A DNA stretch of 64,000 nt from Crocinitomicaceae bacterium (GCA_016708105.1 JADJGJ010000004.1:62001-126000); one strand, 5' to 3'. Numbered from the stretch's first letter, positions 34,619 to 44,806 are shown. Numbers and translations: made by a program. Notes: generated by a model from the letters alone, not told the origin.

Positions 34619-34972
34619 ATGACACTTGAAGATTTTGTTGAATACTGTCTTTCCAAAAAAGGAGTTACTGAAGATTTTCCTTTTGATGAAAATACGCTGG
34701 TGTTTAAAGTAGCCGGTAAAATGTTTGCGCTAACCGATGCCAATGAATTTGCATCAATCAATTTGAAATGTGATCCTGAAAAAGCCATTGATTTACGAGA
34801 AAAATTTACCGCCGTTCAGCCCGGTTATCACATGAATAAAAAGCATTGGAATACTGTTACGATTCATGATGACGCAACAGACAAACTAATATATCAGTGG
34901 ATTGATCATTCGTATGATTTGGTTGTAGCATCATTGCCAAAAAAAATCAAACAAGGGCTGCAAGAAGATTAA
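34619..34972 (+). CDS. MmcQ/YjbR family protein
   Basis: The 117-residue product belongs to the YjbR/MmcQ family (CyaY-like fold, possible DNA binding). The pattern is complete: MTLEDFVEYCLSKKGVTEDFPF, VFKVAGKMFAL, INLKCDPEKAIDLREKF, VQPGYHMNKKHWNTV, WIDHSYDLVVASLPKK. The start at 34619 begins at the family's usual first residues; the longer frame from 34511 is unsupported. Cellular role is not established; it is a single gene divergent from the second CHAT gene. Confidence 0.9.
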   Translation: MTLEDFVEYCLSKKGVTEDFPFDENTLVFKVAGKMFALTDANEFASINLKCDPEKAIDLREKFTAVQPGYHMNKKHWNTVTIHDDATDKLIYQWIDHSYDLVVASLPKKIKQGLQED

Positions 34973-35107
34973 CACAAAAGGAATCCAAAGCAGAAATCGC
35001 ATTGCACACTTCTTTCTCATCAAGTGATTTTTTAACGGAACATTAAATGGACACCGTTATCATTATCCCCCTCTTTTACTAATTAGTTCTCAATTCAATA
35101 AAATAAT

Positions 35108-35115
35108 TATATTTG
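35108..35115 (+). promoter_or_regulatory. -7 element close to the STAS-like gene
   Basis: TATATTTG matches the -7 consensus fully, 8 nt before the ATG at 35124. A TTAG at 35083-35086 is a weak -33 candidate with a 21-nt spacer. Confidence 0.5.
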
Positions 35116-35123
35116 AGTTGACC

Positions 35124-35570
35124 ATGATCTATCCGCCACCACCTGCAGACATGATAATTCATCAACGTGATTGGCCCAAACTCACGCAGTACTGGCTCAC
35201 TAATGGAGTTTTTAGAACAGATGTGAAAGAGTCAGCATTTCTTGAGGCGGATGATTTTTTACCCGTAATCAAAGCAAAAATGGAAATGATCAACGGGCAA
35301 GATCATTGCTCCGTTTTTATATGTCCCAAATTTGGAAACATTTCATCTGATGCAAGGAAATTATTAGCCACTCCGGAAGCAAACCTGCACGCAATGGTTA
35401 AGGCAATTGTCACACCCAATTTAGGCACCAAAATATTAGCTGAATTTTTCATTGCAGTGAATCGTCCTCCAGTACCGCACAAAGCATTTTCAGACATTGA
35501 TCAAGCCATGTTATGGGTAAAACTTGAATGGAAGAAAATTGTTGACTCAAGAAATCAACATGCGCATTGA
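35124..35570 (+). CDS. STAS/SpoIIAA-like small protein (tentative)
   Basis: The 148-residue cytoplasmic protein has the pattern of a Bacteroidota STAS-like domain family: an N-terminal strand region, then ATPEANLHAMVKAIVTPNLGTKILAEFFIAVNRPPVPHKAFSDIDQAMLWV, read in pieces, matching the usual LGN..ANFF.K.N.P..P...F.....A..WL ending. The ATG at 35124 is used rather than a TTG at 35118. It overlaps the following S4-domain gene by 11 bp, so the two are coupled. A role as a phosphorylation-controlled antagonist is possible but unproven, and the exact family is uncertain. Confidence 0.55.
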   Translation: MIYPPPPADMIIHQRDWPKLTQYWLTNGVFRTDVKESAFLEADDFLPVIKAKMEMINGQDHCSVFICPKFGNISSDARKLLATPEANLHAMVKAIVTPNLGTKILAEFFIAVNRPPVPHKAFSDIDQAMLWVKLEWKKIVDSRNQHAH

Positions 35571-35931
35571 TAAATTTTTATGGACTGTGCGACTATTCAA
35601 AACGCGCAGCCAAGCGACAGATGCGTGTAAAACGAATAAAGTTTTAGTCAACAGTCAAGTCATCAAACCTGCTCATGATCTCAAAGTAGGTGACATAATT
35701 CAGATTAAAAAAAACACTGCGCAATTTTCTTATCAAGTTCTCGCATTCACTGCTAACAGGGTAGGTGCTTCACTTGTGCCCAATTATATTAAAGATACAA
35801 CGCCGCCGAGTGAGTTGGAAAAATACAAAACCTATCAATTAGCACAGCGCGAATTCAGAGATTTTCAAACCGCCAAACCATCAAAATCAGATCGTCAGAA
35901 ATTGAGGAAGTTTTTAGATGGTAGCAATTAA
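35560..35931 (+). CDS. hslR: S4-domain RNA-binding protein, Hsp15-like
   Basis: The 123-residue protein starts MRIDKFLWTVRLFKTRSQATDACKTNKVLVNS, an S4 domain of the HslR (Hsp15) type. Hsp15 rescues stalled 50S subunits that carry nascent chain-tRNA. The C-terminal half is basic and ends KPSKSDRQKLRKFLDG, typical of the family. The start at 35560 is set by the S4 domain; it lies inside the end of the preceding gene. Confidence in the family is high; the function is by homology. Confidence 0.88.
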   Translation: MRIDKFLWTVRLFKTRSQATDACKTNKVLVNSQVIKPAHDLKVGDIIQIKKNTAQFSYQVLAFTANRVGASLVPNYIKDTTPPSELEKYKTYQLAQREFRDFQTAKPSKSDRQKLRKFLDGSN

Positions 35932-36018
35932 TCTTGGCATCATTTCTTTAATCAGTCTCTTCAAAAAATAGGACTCAATAGTTGTTTCTACGGCATTACA
36001 TCTTCATATAATCCCTGA

Positions 36019-36945
36019 TTAATCAATAGACGCCTTTCCTTTCAAATCAAATGGGTCAAGTCCGAAACGATATTGAAGTAATATTTCATGACATCCTTTG
36101 GTATAGCCCTGCAGCGGATTTGTTGAAAAATCAAACGCATAACCAAACACTACTGCCTCTTTGTAATTATACTGTACAAAAGTTGAAACAAATCCAAGGC
36201 TCTTGTATGACAATCCCAAACCAATCATGTTTTTATATAAAGCCATGAGTGAAATATCCGCCTGCGGTTTAACATTTTTCACATACTTCATCAACAAGGC
36301 TGTCTTCAATGAAAAATCATCACTTAATTCAGTTTTGAATCCTGCTGTTAGATAATAGTGTGTCATCAATGAAGGAGCATCTTGAAAATTAGCAGAGTTA
36401 AATTGATCAGCATTGACACTCATGATGCGTGGAACCGAAATTCCGGCATATGCATTTTTTGTATAATAATACGCTCCTATACCAATATGAGGTACGGCAA
36501 GATTCACATAACCTGCGGTGAAAACTTCATCATCGGTATCCCAATAAGTTAACCGATCATATTTTGTGTTCACCAAATCAACACCTGCGTTCACTCCAAA
36601 TGCCAGCCTGTTGTTTTCATTCAACTTCACTTGATAACTGTATAAAGCAGCAATATTAGTCTGATTCGTTACACCAACATGATCTTGATACACCATACCA
36701 CCTACCCCCATGTTGTATTTCTTGAGTGGTAACTCATACGTTACACCACCACTTGTTGGTGAACCGTCAAACCCTACCCATTGTTTTCTAAATGCGCCGG
36801 TCAAACTTGCATACTCTGTTGAGCCGGTTGCCGCAGGGTTAAAGAATGAGGTATTGTCCCCAAAAAATGTGTACGTGTATTCTTGTTGTGCAAATCCTGT
36901 TGCTAATCCGGCAAGAAGTAAATGCGTTAGAATGATCTTTTTCAT
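36019..36945 (-). CDS. PorP/SprF family T9SS membrane protein
   Basis: The 308-residue outer-membrane barrel has a signal peptide (MKKIILTHLLLAGLATGFAQQ). Family pattern: YTFFGDNTSFFNPAATGST, LTGAFRKQWVGFDGSPTSGGVTYELP, NNRLAFGVNAGVDL, and the GYAFD..TNPLQGYTKGCHEILLQYRF ending. PorP/SprF proteins help T9SS deliver or anchor large type B sorted adhesins and are typically encoded next to them. Here it follows the 1651-residue adhesin by 33 bp on the same strand, so this is a cargo/partner pair like sprB-sprF. Confidence 0.93.
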   Translation of the reverse strand: MKKIILTHLLLAGLATGFAQQEYTYTFFGDNTSFFNPAATGSTEYASLTGAFRKQWVGFDGSPTSGGVTYELPLKKYNMGVGGMVYQDHVGVTNQTNIAALYSYQVKLNENNRLAFGVNAGVDLVNTKYDRLTYWDTDDEVFTAGYVNLAVPHIGIGAYYYTKNAYAGISVPRIMSVNADQFNSANFQDAPSLMTHYYLTAGFKTELSDDFSLKTALLMKYVKNVKPQADISLMALYKNMIGLGLSYKSLGFVSTFVQYNYKEAVVFGYAFDFSTNPLQGYTKGCHEILLQYRFGLDPFDLKGKASID

Positions 36946-36978
36946 GGTTTCTATTTTTTAATGTCGTTGAGACAATAC

Positions 36979-39900
36979 CTATTTTCTTCTTAATTCAACA
37001 TACCCGGTGAGTTCAATTTCACCGTCATTAATTGTGAGTATTACATAGTAAACTCCATCAGGTAATTCTTTGCCATCCATGGTGAGTCCACCCCAGTCAT
37101 TGGTATAATTTTCTTTTTCATAAACTACATTTCCCCAACGATTTGTTACAACAAAATAATTGTCGGGATATGCCTCAAGACCGTGTACAACAAAATAATC
37201 ATTTTTGTTGTCTCCGTTTGGTGACATAGCGGTTGGCATTTCCAGGTCATACGGTTGTGTCAATGAATCACCCAAGGTATATTGACAACCGTTTGCATCA
37301 GTAATAATTAACTCATAATATCCTGCTGCAAGTGAAGAAATATCCTGAGTTGTTGATCCATTTGACCAATCATAGAGGTATGGTGTTGTGCCACCTGTTA
37401 CTTCTACATCAATACTTCCGTCACTACCATTGTAGAATGTGATATGATGATTGTGAAAATTCAACGGAGCATCAAGTGTCGCGTGCAAAGAATCGGGTTG
37501 TCCAACAGCATAGCTTGCTGAAAAATCACATGCGTTTGCATCTGTAATTGTTACATCATAATTTCCTGCCAAAAGGTTTTCAGCAAAAGAATCATCATCA
37601 GCATTTGACCACAAGTAAATGTATGGTTGAACACCACCTGATGCATTAATCAAAATCATGCCGTTTGAATCACCATAACATAAAGCATCTGTAATAATTT
37701 CCATCAGTGAAAGAGTATCCGGTTCACTTACTGTTCCGTCAATAGTAGTCCAGCAACCATTATCATCAGTTACAACTACCGAATAAAATCCGGCAGGGAG
37801 ATTGGTAATATCTTGTGATGTTTCAGATGTTGTCCACAGATAGGTATATGGCGGTGTGCCTCCTGTTGCACTCAAATCTGCTGCACCAGTTGAATCTCCA
37901 TGACAAAGCGCCGGCGTCATCACAATATCTAAATCAATTGCTGTTGGATCTACAATCAAATTATTCATAACATACACGCAACCATTTGCATCTGTTAACC
38001 CAACTTGATAGGTTCCTGCCGGAAGCGTGTTGATGTCTTCAGTAGCTGCCGAATTACTCCAAATAAATACATACGGTAATACTCCACCTGTTGGCGTGAT
38101 GTCAATAGCTCCATCATTTCCTCCGTTGCAACTAACGTCTGTAATTGCTGCTGTAATATCCAATGTGTCCGGCTCATTTAAAAAGACACTATTAGAGGCC
38201 GAACACAAGTTAGCATCGTAAACAGTTACGGAGTAATTCCCGGCAGACAAACCAGTTGCTATGGCGGTGGTTTGTCCATTTGACCATGTGTAAGTAAATG
38301 CACCTGTTCCTCCGTTGGCGGATACCGTTGCTTCTCCATCACCTAAGCCATGACAACTTATATCTTCACCATTATAATCACTAGTAATAGAAACCGGCGC
38401 AACTAACATAGGAGGATTAACGAGCGTAGCATTATCTGTTATCACACATCCATTATTATCCGTTAGTGTCAACGTATAAGTTCCCGCTGATAACCCTGCA
38501 ATTGATCCGCTGGTTGCACTATTACTCCAATTGTAAATATAAGGACTTGAACCACCGCTTACAGTTGATCCAACTGAACCATCTGATAATCCAAAACACG
38601 AGATGTCTGATCCATTATAATCACTCGAAACAAAAACTGACAAGTCTAAAATATCCGGTAAAGAAATGGGATATGTTTCAGAAACGCATCCTTTGCTGTC
38701 TTGTACAACTATCAAATAACTATTGTTGATGTTCAGATTAAAATCATAGTCAAGTACTGAACCAAAGTTCACTGCATTATCTGTTGAAATCGAATAGTCA
38801 GCAGTGCCTCCTGCAGGAACAACAGTTACCATTTCTGTTGACTGTGTAACATAATAACATAGATTGAAATTAATGTCCTCTGCAATTACATTCGTGTCAA
38901 TACTGAAAGGGTACATATCTGATAGACATCCGTTGGCGTCTTCAATAATCAACATATACGACGCGTCAACAGGCAAATCATTCGTGTAATCACCAACGCC
39001 ATACATGGTAGCTCCATTATCAAACGAAAGTGAATAATCAGCGGTACCTCCTGTTGGTGTTACATCCACTTGTGCTACTGATGAGCCGGGAACCGGGCAG
39101 TGAATAATGATTGTATCTGCTTCAACTTTTTCCGGCTGATTTACAAGAATAGTAAGCGGTTCAGGTAATGAACAAAAATTACCATCTGTTAATTGCAAAA
39201 TATATCCACCCACATCAAGTCCTGAAAGATCTTGCGTACCATCACCATTTGACCAACTATAGGTAAATACAGGGCTGCCACCAAGTACCGTTAAATCAAT
39301 GGCTCCATCATTGCCTTCAAAACAGGTAACGTGTGTTACAGAATACGCCAATTCAATTGAATCAGGTTCTGTCATGAGAGTAGATGAATTGGCTGTACAA
39401 CCATTCTCATCGGTTACAGTAACTGAATACGTTCCTGGTGAAAGATTGATTCTGTCTTCGGTTGTGACACCGCTGTTCCAGAGAAAATCATAAAACGGAA
39501 ATGTTCCGCCAGAAACTGTGAGGTTAATTGTTCCGTCATCAGCACCAAAACATGTTGCAGGAGTTGTAAGCAACCCTACAGTAAGAGCTGAAGGTTCAGC
39601 AACACCAAAAGTTGCAAACGCGTAACAATTTTGTTGATCGGTTACTTCAACCGTATAAACATCTGCAGCTAATCCATTGATATTGGTAACTCCTGTCTGA
39701 CCGGTACTCCAGGTGATGTTGTAAGGTGCGGCTCCATTGGAAATTGTTAGTACCGCACTTCCATTTGCATCTCCATTACAAAGAACACTGCTTGTTCCAA
39801 CATAGATGTCAAATAAATTACAAGGGGGTTGACTGATGTATAAACTATCTGTCAATACACAACCATTATCATCCGTAATATCTACAAGATACCACCCGTA

Positions 39901-41934
39901 AGGTACGCCTGAAATATCATCCGTTGTTGCGAGATTTGACCAGCTATAATCATACGTTCCGGTACCACCGGACACGTTGGTTTGTGCTGATCCGTCTGAG
40001 CCACCTTGGGTTGTAACGTCTGTATGTGTAAACGTATTTGACAATACTGTTGGTTCATTCACAGCAACCACTCCTGTAGCCAAACATCCATTATCATCTG
40101 TTACAACTACAGTATAAGTTCCGGCAGGTAAATTGTTTGCAGTACTTGTAGTTTGTGATGCATAATCATTCCATAAAATGTTGAAAGGTGAAGTACCATT
40201 TACAGTGACTACTGTTGCTGTTCCGCTAGAATCATCAAAACACAATGCAGATGTTGCAAGGGTGTTGACTGAAAAACCTGCGCAAAATGGTTTGTTCACA
40301 ACAGTGCTGCCTGTCAATTGACATCCGTTATCATCAGTAACTGTTACAGTATATAATCCATACGGCAGGCCGGTTAATCCTGCTGTTGTTCCGCCTGTAT
40401 TCCATGAGTAAAAATATGGACTTGTTCCGCCTGAAGGAATTGCTGTTGCGGTTCCATCAGAACCGCCATCAGTAGTGACAGGTGTACTGTTTACAGTTAA
40501 ATTAAGAGCCGAGGGAGCTGTAACAGTGATACAATCTGATGCCTGACATCCATTTGCGTCTGTAATTGTCAAGCAATGGGTACCTGTTCCCACTGTTGTA
40601 CCTTGTGTAACATCACCATTTGTCCACTGAAATTCAAACGGAGCTAAACCGCCAGTGATTGCCGGCATTACTGCAATTTCTGAATTACTGCAATTGAGTG
40701 CAATGTCTGCAAGATTGGTTTCAATAGTATCAACAAAAAACAAAGTTACCTCATCACTATCTTCTGTGCATCCTGTTCCAGCACCGGTAGATGTTAGCGT
40801 AAGTGTTACTGATCCAAAATTAATTTCTGAACTTGTGGGTATATACGTTAGTGTTAAATCTGTATTTGAACTAAGATAAGTTCCTGTTCCGCCTGTCCAA
40901 ATTCCCGTAGATGAATTTGCAATTAACCCTGTGAGATTAGCATTTGGATAAGTAGCACACAGCACTTGATCAACGCCGGCATCAGACACTGGTGGATATA
41001 CTTCACTCACGGTAAATGTGTGAAAAAATCCGGCGCAATTTCCGGGTTCATAATTTCCGTCGCGAACTTCAACGGTGTAAACTCCCGCTGTATTAAATGT
41101 GAAATTTGGTCCTGATCCTAATAAACTCATCGAACTATTGTAATAATAAAAAGTGTAGTTACCATCACCCCCACTTGCAACAGGTGTAACTATGGCCGCA
41201 CTGCCTGAACAAAATGATTCGTTGTCTGCATAAACTTTTACTGAATCAAGAATTGTAAATGACATGGTATCACAATACATCAAGGCGCCAATATTTGGAC
41301 AATAATCAAGAATTGGATATCCGCAAACTTGATATTCTATATAATTTGGCCCGGCAGGATCAGGGGTAAAAGTAGGTTGAATGCAATCATCACAACTGAG
41401 GTAAGAATTGTATGCACCATCAGGATTTGGATCAACGGATAACCACGAAACAGAAGTTGCTGTTACCCCAAGCACTTCAATTGACTCAACACAATTCAGT
41501 GGTAAAACCTGATCTCCCGGAAAGGTTGGTTTGGAAACAGAAACCAAGGTATAGTTTCCGTTATCTGTTCCGGGTTTGCAAAATGTCAGAGTGAATGGAT
41601 TTGTATTTGCCAAACAAATGGTGTCTTTCAAATCATGCTCAGGTCCGCAATCAATTTGCCAATTGAGTGATCCAAAGGCTCCGGCGCCGTCATAATCAAA
41701 ATATATACCTCCACTATTTGGGTCAGGTATGATTTCAAAACTGATACAATTGTTACTTGAAGAAACACCGCAGCACTGTCCTTGTCTGTCAAGCGCGTCC
41801 TGCTCAAGCAAGACCCACGTACTATCAGGCGAACCTGTTAAGTCAACAATGTATGTTGGAACGTTTGAACCACATTGCGCATACAATAATTTAGATGCAG
41901 TCAATAATAATAAAGAAAGAAGTAGCTTATTCAT
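36979..41934 (-). CDS. SprB-repeat surface adhesin with T9SS type B sorting domain
   Basis: The 1651-residue protein has a signal peptide (MNKLLLSLLLLTASKLLYAQ), a divergent N-terminal region with several Cys (to about 400), about 15 SprB-type repeats of roughly 70-80 residues (core GGT.PY.Y.WSNG..T.DI..L.AGTY.V.VTD.NGC), and a C-terminal gliding-motility CHU_C domain: PTAMSPNGDNKNDYFVV, VVTNRWGNVVYEKENY, LPDGVYYVILT. SprB is the mobile adhesin of Flavobacterium gliding; many paralogues are simply surface proteins. Two repeats (TADYSLSFDNG, TADYSISTDN) are diverged. A -7-like TAACTTTG lies 22 nt upstream. The PorP/SprF gene directly downstream completes the pair. Confidence 0.93.
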   Translation of the reverse strand: MNKLLLSLLLLTASKLLYAQCGSNVPTYIVDLTGSPDSTWVLLEQDALDRQGQCCGVSSSNNCISFEIIPDPNSGGIYFDYDGAGAFGSLNWQIDCGPEHDLKDTICLANTNPFTLTFCKPGTDNGNYTLVSVSKPTFPGDQVLPLNCVESIEVLGVTATSVSWLSVDPNPDGAYNSYLSCDDCIQPTFTPDPAGPNYIEYQVCGYPILDYCPNIGALMYCDTMSFTILDSVKVYADNESFCSGSAAIVTPVASGGDGNYTFYYYNSSMSLLGSGPNFTFNTAGVYTVEVRDGNYEPGNCAGFFHTFTVSEVYPPVSDAGVDQVLCATYPNANLTGLIANSSTGIWTGGTGTYLSSNTDLTLTYIPTSSEINFGSVTLTLTSTGAGTGCTEDSDEVTLFFVDTIETNLADIALNCSNSEIAVMPAITGGLAPFEFQWTNGDVTQGTTVGTGTHCLTITDANGCQASDCITVTAPSALNLTVNSTPVTTDGGSDGTATAIPSGGTSPYFYSWNTGGTTAGLTGLPYGLYTVTVTDDNGCQLTGSTVVNKPFCAGFSVNTLATSALCFDDSSGTATVVTVNGTSPFNILWNDYASQTTSTANNLPAGTYTVVVTDDNGCLATGVVAVNEPTVLSNTFTHTDVTTQGGSDGSAQTNVSGGTGTYDYSWSNLATTDDISGVPYGWYLVDITDDNGCVLTDSLYISQPPCNLFDIYVGTSSVLCNGDANGSAVLTISNGAAPYNITWSTGQTGVTNINGLAADVYTVEVTDQQNCYAFATFGVAEPSALTVGLLTTPATCFGADDGTINLTVSGGTFPFYDFLWNSGVTTEDRINLSPGTYSVTVTDENGCTANSSTLMTEPDSIELAYSVTHVTCFEGNDGAIDLTVLGGSPVFTYSWSNGDGTQDLSGLDVGGYILQLTDGNFCSLPEPLTILVNQPEKVEADTIIIHCPVPGSSVAQVDVTPTGGTADYSLSFDNGATMYGVGDYTNDLPVDASYMLIIEDANGCLSDMYPFSIDTNVIAEDINFNLCYYVTQSTEMVTVVPAGGTADYSISTDNAVNFGSVLDYDFNLNINNSYLIVVQDSKGCVSETYPISLPDILDLSVFVSSDYNGSDISCFGLSDGSVGSTVSGGSSPYIYNWSNSATSGSIAGLSAGTYTLTLTDNNGCVITDNATLVNPPMLVAPVSITSDYNGEDISCHGLGDGEATVSANGGTGAFTYTWSNGQTTAIATGLSAGNYSVTVYDANLCSASNSVFLNEPDTLDITAAITDVSCNGGNDGAIDITPTGGVLPYVFIWSNSAATEDINTLPAGTYQVGLTDANGCVYVMNNLIVDPTAIDLDIVMTPALCHGDSTGAADLSATGGTPPYTYLWTTSETSQDITNLPAGFYSVVVTDDNGCWTTIDGTVSEPDTLSLMEIITDALCYGDSNGMILINASGGVQPYIYLWSNADDDSFAENLLAGNYDVTITDANACDFSASYAVGQPDSLHATLDAPLNFHNHHITFYNGSDGSIDVEVTGGTTPYLYDWSNGSTTQDISSLAAGYYELIITDANGCQYTLGDSLTQPYDLEMPTAMSPNGDNKNDYFVVHGLEAYPDNYFVVTNRWGNVVYEKENYTNDWGGLTMDGKELPDGVYYVILTINDGEIELTGYVELRRK

Positions 41935-42129
41935 AAGAGGAATAAATTGTATTCGACAAAGTTATGTAACCACTTAACCGAAACGTCTGACGTCAATCAC
42001 TCTGAATACCAATGTTTATCAGTGATACAGATCATAAAAGTCTAAACTAATCACTGTTTATATTTTTGTTGTTTAGTTAATTAGCGTGATGTTTTTTTTC
42101 AATAAAGAGACCTTTCGATGAATGAATTG

Positions 42130-42145
42130 TGTAACATTTGTTACA
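42130..42145. promoter_or_regulatory. TGTAAC-N4-GTTACA palindrome
   Basis: A perfect 16-bp inverted repeat with four central bases lies 29 bp upstream of the chosen ATG at 42175, a good position for a dimeric regulator. A second possible -7 box (TATTTTTG, 42061-42068) is further upstream. Confidence 0.5.
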
Positions 42146-42174
42146 TTCACAACCTGTTAAAAGTCATTTATCTC

Positions 42175-42972
42175 ATGAAAAAATTATCACTTCGCACGTT
42201 ATTATTTTCCATCGCAGCTGTTCAATTACTTCTGTCATGCAATGGAAGCTCTGAGACAACAAAACCGGTTGACACCACCGCCATTGAGGTGATTGATTCA
42301 GTTATTCTTGACTCCAATATCATCATTGATACAGATGCCTTGATGGCAAAATATTCTTCAGGTGCTGCGCTTCCGTTTATCCCTGACAGCACCTGGCTTG
42401 CAGATGTTGAATTATCAGATTCAAACTTACTCACAGCAAATGAGGCTATCTATTTATCGTATGGCTATGTAACAAGTGATATTTCTTATCATGCCACAAC
42501 CTGTGTTGATGATTTTGTTTTCTTTGATTCACTCAAACAACATGATGAATATGATGCATATATTGAAACTGTTGGCCTTGGGCAAATGGTAATATCAGAC
42601 GCTTATGTTGTGCAAAAACTGCTTGTCAATGATTCAACGGAACTGCTTTTGTGGTTGGTTGATTACGCAACGTATGAAGCTTGTCCATACTCTGCCGGAC
42701 GTGTGCTTTATGCCTCTATATGGCGAAACGGTCATATCACAAGTTCAACCATCATTGGTGAAGATTCTGGTGGAGGAGATGCGCCTTATTGGGGTGGCAC
42801 TTCTGTACTACCAAATTTTACTTCAACAGGATTCACTGTAACCAGAAAAGAAATCAATGGCGAGGGTGAAGTGGATGAAAATGACAATGAAATAGTCACT
42901 ACCGAACAATATGATTTTATTTTAGAAATTAGCCCTGAAGGTGTTTGGATGATTACTGCTTTGAAGGGGTGA
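42175..42972 (+). CDS. Lipoprotein of unknown function
   Basis: The 265-residue protein has a lipoprotein leader (MKKLSLRTLLFSIAAVQLLLSCNGS). The upstream in-frame ATG at 42118 would put 19 extra residues before the leader and span the palindrome, so it is rejected. The mature part contains an acidic linker, then a compact domain with STWLADVELSDSNLL, YATYEACPYSAGRVLYASIW and GGGDAPYWGG. I recognise no family. A lipid-anchored periplasmic protein is likely. Confidence 0.7.
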   Translation: MKKLSLRTLLFSIAAVQLLLSCNGSSETTKPVDTTAIEVIDSVILDSNIIIDTDALMAKYSSGAALPFIPDSTWLADVELSDSNLLTANEAIYLSYGYVTSDISYHATTCVDDFVFFDSLKQHDEYDAYIETVGLGQMVISDAYVVQKLLVNDSTELLLWLVDYATYEACPYSAGRVLYASIWRNGHITSSTIIGEDSGGGDAPYWGGTSVLPNFTSTGFTVTRKEINGEGEVDENDNEIVTTEQYDFILEISPEGVWMITALKG

Positions 42973-43036
42973 TTATTTTTTTCTACTGTTGCTTTTTTTC
43001 TGCAATGCAATAAAGTTTAAATCGACAGTATTGGAG

Positions 43037-44806
43037 TTAATCCTTTATTCTCACAACATACCTAAATCCAACAGTTGAATAGGATTTTTCTGGATTAGAA
43101 AAGCGCTTTGGGTAAAGACCCTCAGTGTTCACACCTAGAATCATTCCATATCGTTCATCAAACCAATTGCCTCCTAAAATCATCTTTCCTGTTGTATCAT
43201 TCTGAATAAAATTTGCGAAGTCGATGTTGCGTTGATTTTCGCAATAAGAAATGTCTGAGTAACAATTGTAATTCTGATAGGCCTGAAAAAGTTTATCGTA
43301 ATGTGTTTTAAAATCGGCGTTCATCCATTCAGATAAATTATTGGATAAAAACCGAATATCATTGACCAGGTAGTTTTGTGTATATCTCATGAACGAAACG
43401 TAATAAGTTAATTCTTGAATTTCGTGCGTATTGTTTTCATTCAGTTTTTTCAAAATCCATTTCCGCATCGACTTTAATTCTGTCTGATTAGTTGCATCAA
43501 AAGGTAAACCCACTTTTTCGGTGAAACCAATCGCGTTCAATAAGAGTAATTCATGAAATTGACCATAATCTCCGGTTGACCAGTCAAGTAATAAATCTGT
43601 CACTAAATTGTCGTCTTGAATGGATGAAGCCATCAGATTTTGGTATGGCACACAAATAGCCCATTCATATTCTTGCGGAGTCGGCAAATCAAATGAAAAC
43701 CGTTCACCCCAAGTGGGATTTTTCGCATAAAATTGTTGCTCTTTCCAATGACAAAAAGCTTTGGCTTGTTCCCATGATACACCATTAACAGGGAAATTAT
43801 CATACGCCGGATGCCAGAAGTACATATTGGTAAGTGGATCATTATACGCATATCGGGTATCTCTTACCCAGCTCAGGGTATCCGGATAGATCACAAGCTC
43901 ATTGATTCTAAAATACTTTGACGAATCGTATTGATTGTAGAGATTGTTTTTTCTCAGTGAATCTTCTATATGCTCTAGTGTATCCACATCGGCTTTAATT
44001 CTTTCCAGATCATTTTCAAAAAATCGGTAAACAAGCTTTGTAACATCCAATTCTCTGCGTCTATACCAGCGTTCATTGGGGTGCAAATAAAATTGATAGG
44101 TAACCGGAACCAAACGTTCATGATCCATTTTTTCCCAAACATCAAAGTCTTGTCTGAACGAAAAATGCTTGCGATTTTCTGATCTGTTCGCAGGGTCAGG
44201 GACTTTCCAAATTAGATCGTTCTCGTCGAAATAAACTGACTTAGAATTAGCGTTTAGCATTGCAAAAACTTCTTCGTCGGTAAATTTTTCGCTCGCATAT
44301 ACGGCTTCTTTGAAAATGGAATCACGAACCCAATAAACAAATTCTCGATACTCCCAATTAGTCACTTCGTATTTTCTGAAATAAAATGGCTTGAAATAAT
44401 TTTCAACCAGTTCTTGATATTTTGTAGCTCGTATTTTTTTAGCAGACTCTTTAAATTCGTTAAATACAGTGTAAGTGGTTGAGTCGGACGTTAATTGCCA
44501 GTCAACATAAAGTAGTTCCGATGGATCAATGTAGTACCTGAGGCTGTTTGCCTGAATATGCGTGATGCTGTCTTTCAAGTGAACTCGTGGATCAATAAAA
44601 ACACAATGATGCATTTCTTGATGGGTTCTTTTGTGATTGAAGAACTGACTTGTTTTTATTTCATAGGTTCCTTCAATTGGATGGTAATAGCGGACATAAT
44701 CGTGCTTTTTTCCAAGGACATCCACATGCAATGCAACCAGCTGGTTTTTTTGCGACCAACTATTCACTGAAATAATGAGCAACGGGAGTAAAAATTTTGA
44801 CTTCAT
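43037..44806 (-). CDS. GldK/GldJ-like SUMF1-domain protein
   Basis: The 589-residue exported protein (MKSKFLLPLLIISVNSWSQ) has a formylglycine-generating-enzyme (SUMF1) fold split by insertions. The parts KYEVTNWEYREFVYWVRDS, YPDTLSWVRDTRYAYNDP, YFWHPAYDNFPVNGVSWEQAKAFCHW and GGNWFDERYG..VGFRYVVRI match GldK/GldJ, the SUMF1-like lipoproteins of the T9SS/gliding machine, more than ordinary sulfatase modifiers. No lipobox Cys is present, unlike true GldK and GldJ, and no gldLMN is nearby. It is therefore probably a diverged paralogue that may form a ring partner or a cargo-specific accessory. The ATG at 44806 is used; the frame to 44821 starts with TTG. Confidence 0.78.
   Translation of the reverse strand: MKSKFLLPLLIISVNSWSQKNQLVALHVDVLGKKHDYVRYYHPIEGTYEIKTSQFFNHKRTHQEMHHCVFIDPRVHLKDSITHIQANSLRYYIDPSELLYVDWQLTSDSTTYTVFNEFKESAKKIRATKYQELVENYFKPFYFRKYEVTNWEYREFVYWVRDSIFKEAVYASEKFTDEEVFAMLNANSKSVYFDENDLIWKVPDPANRSENRKHFSFRQDFDVWEKMDHERLVPVTYQFYLHPNERWYRRRELDVTKLVYRFFENDLERIKADVDTLEHIEDSLRKNNLYNQYDSSKYFRINELVIYPDTLSWVRDTRYAYNDPLTNMYFWHPAYDNFPVNGVSWEQAKAFCHWKEQQFYAKNPTWGERFSFDLPTPQEYEWAICVPYQNLMASSIQDDNLVTDLLLDWSTGDYGQFHELLLLNAIGFTEKVGLPFDATNQTELKSMRKWILKKLNENNTHEIQELTYYVSFMRYTQNYLVNDIRFLSNNLSEWMNADFKTHYDKLFQAYQNYNCYSDISYCENQRNIDFANFIQNDTTGKMILGGNWFDERYGMILGVNTEGLYPKRFSNPEKSYSTVGFRYVVRIKD

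Noticed and set aside
35524..35560. Longer start for the S4-domain gene
   Set aside because: The added residues are the antecedent gene's frame-shifted end and precede the conserved MRIDKFLW opening.
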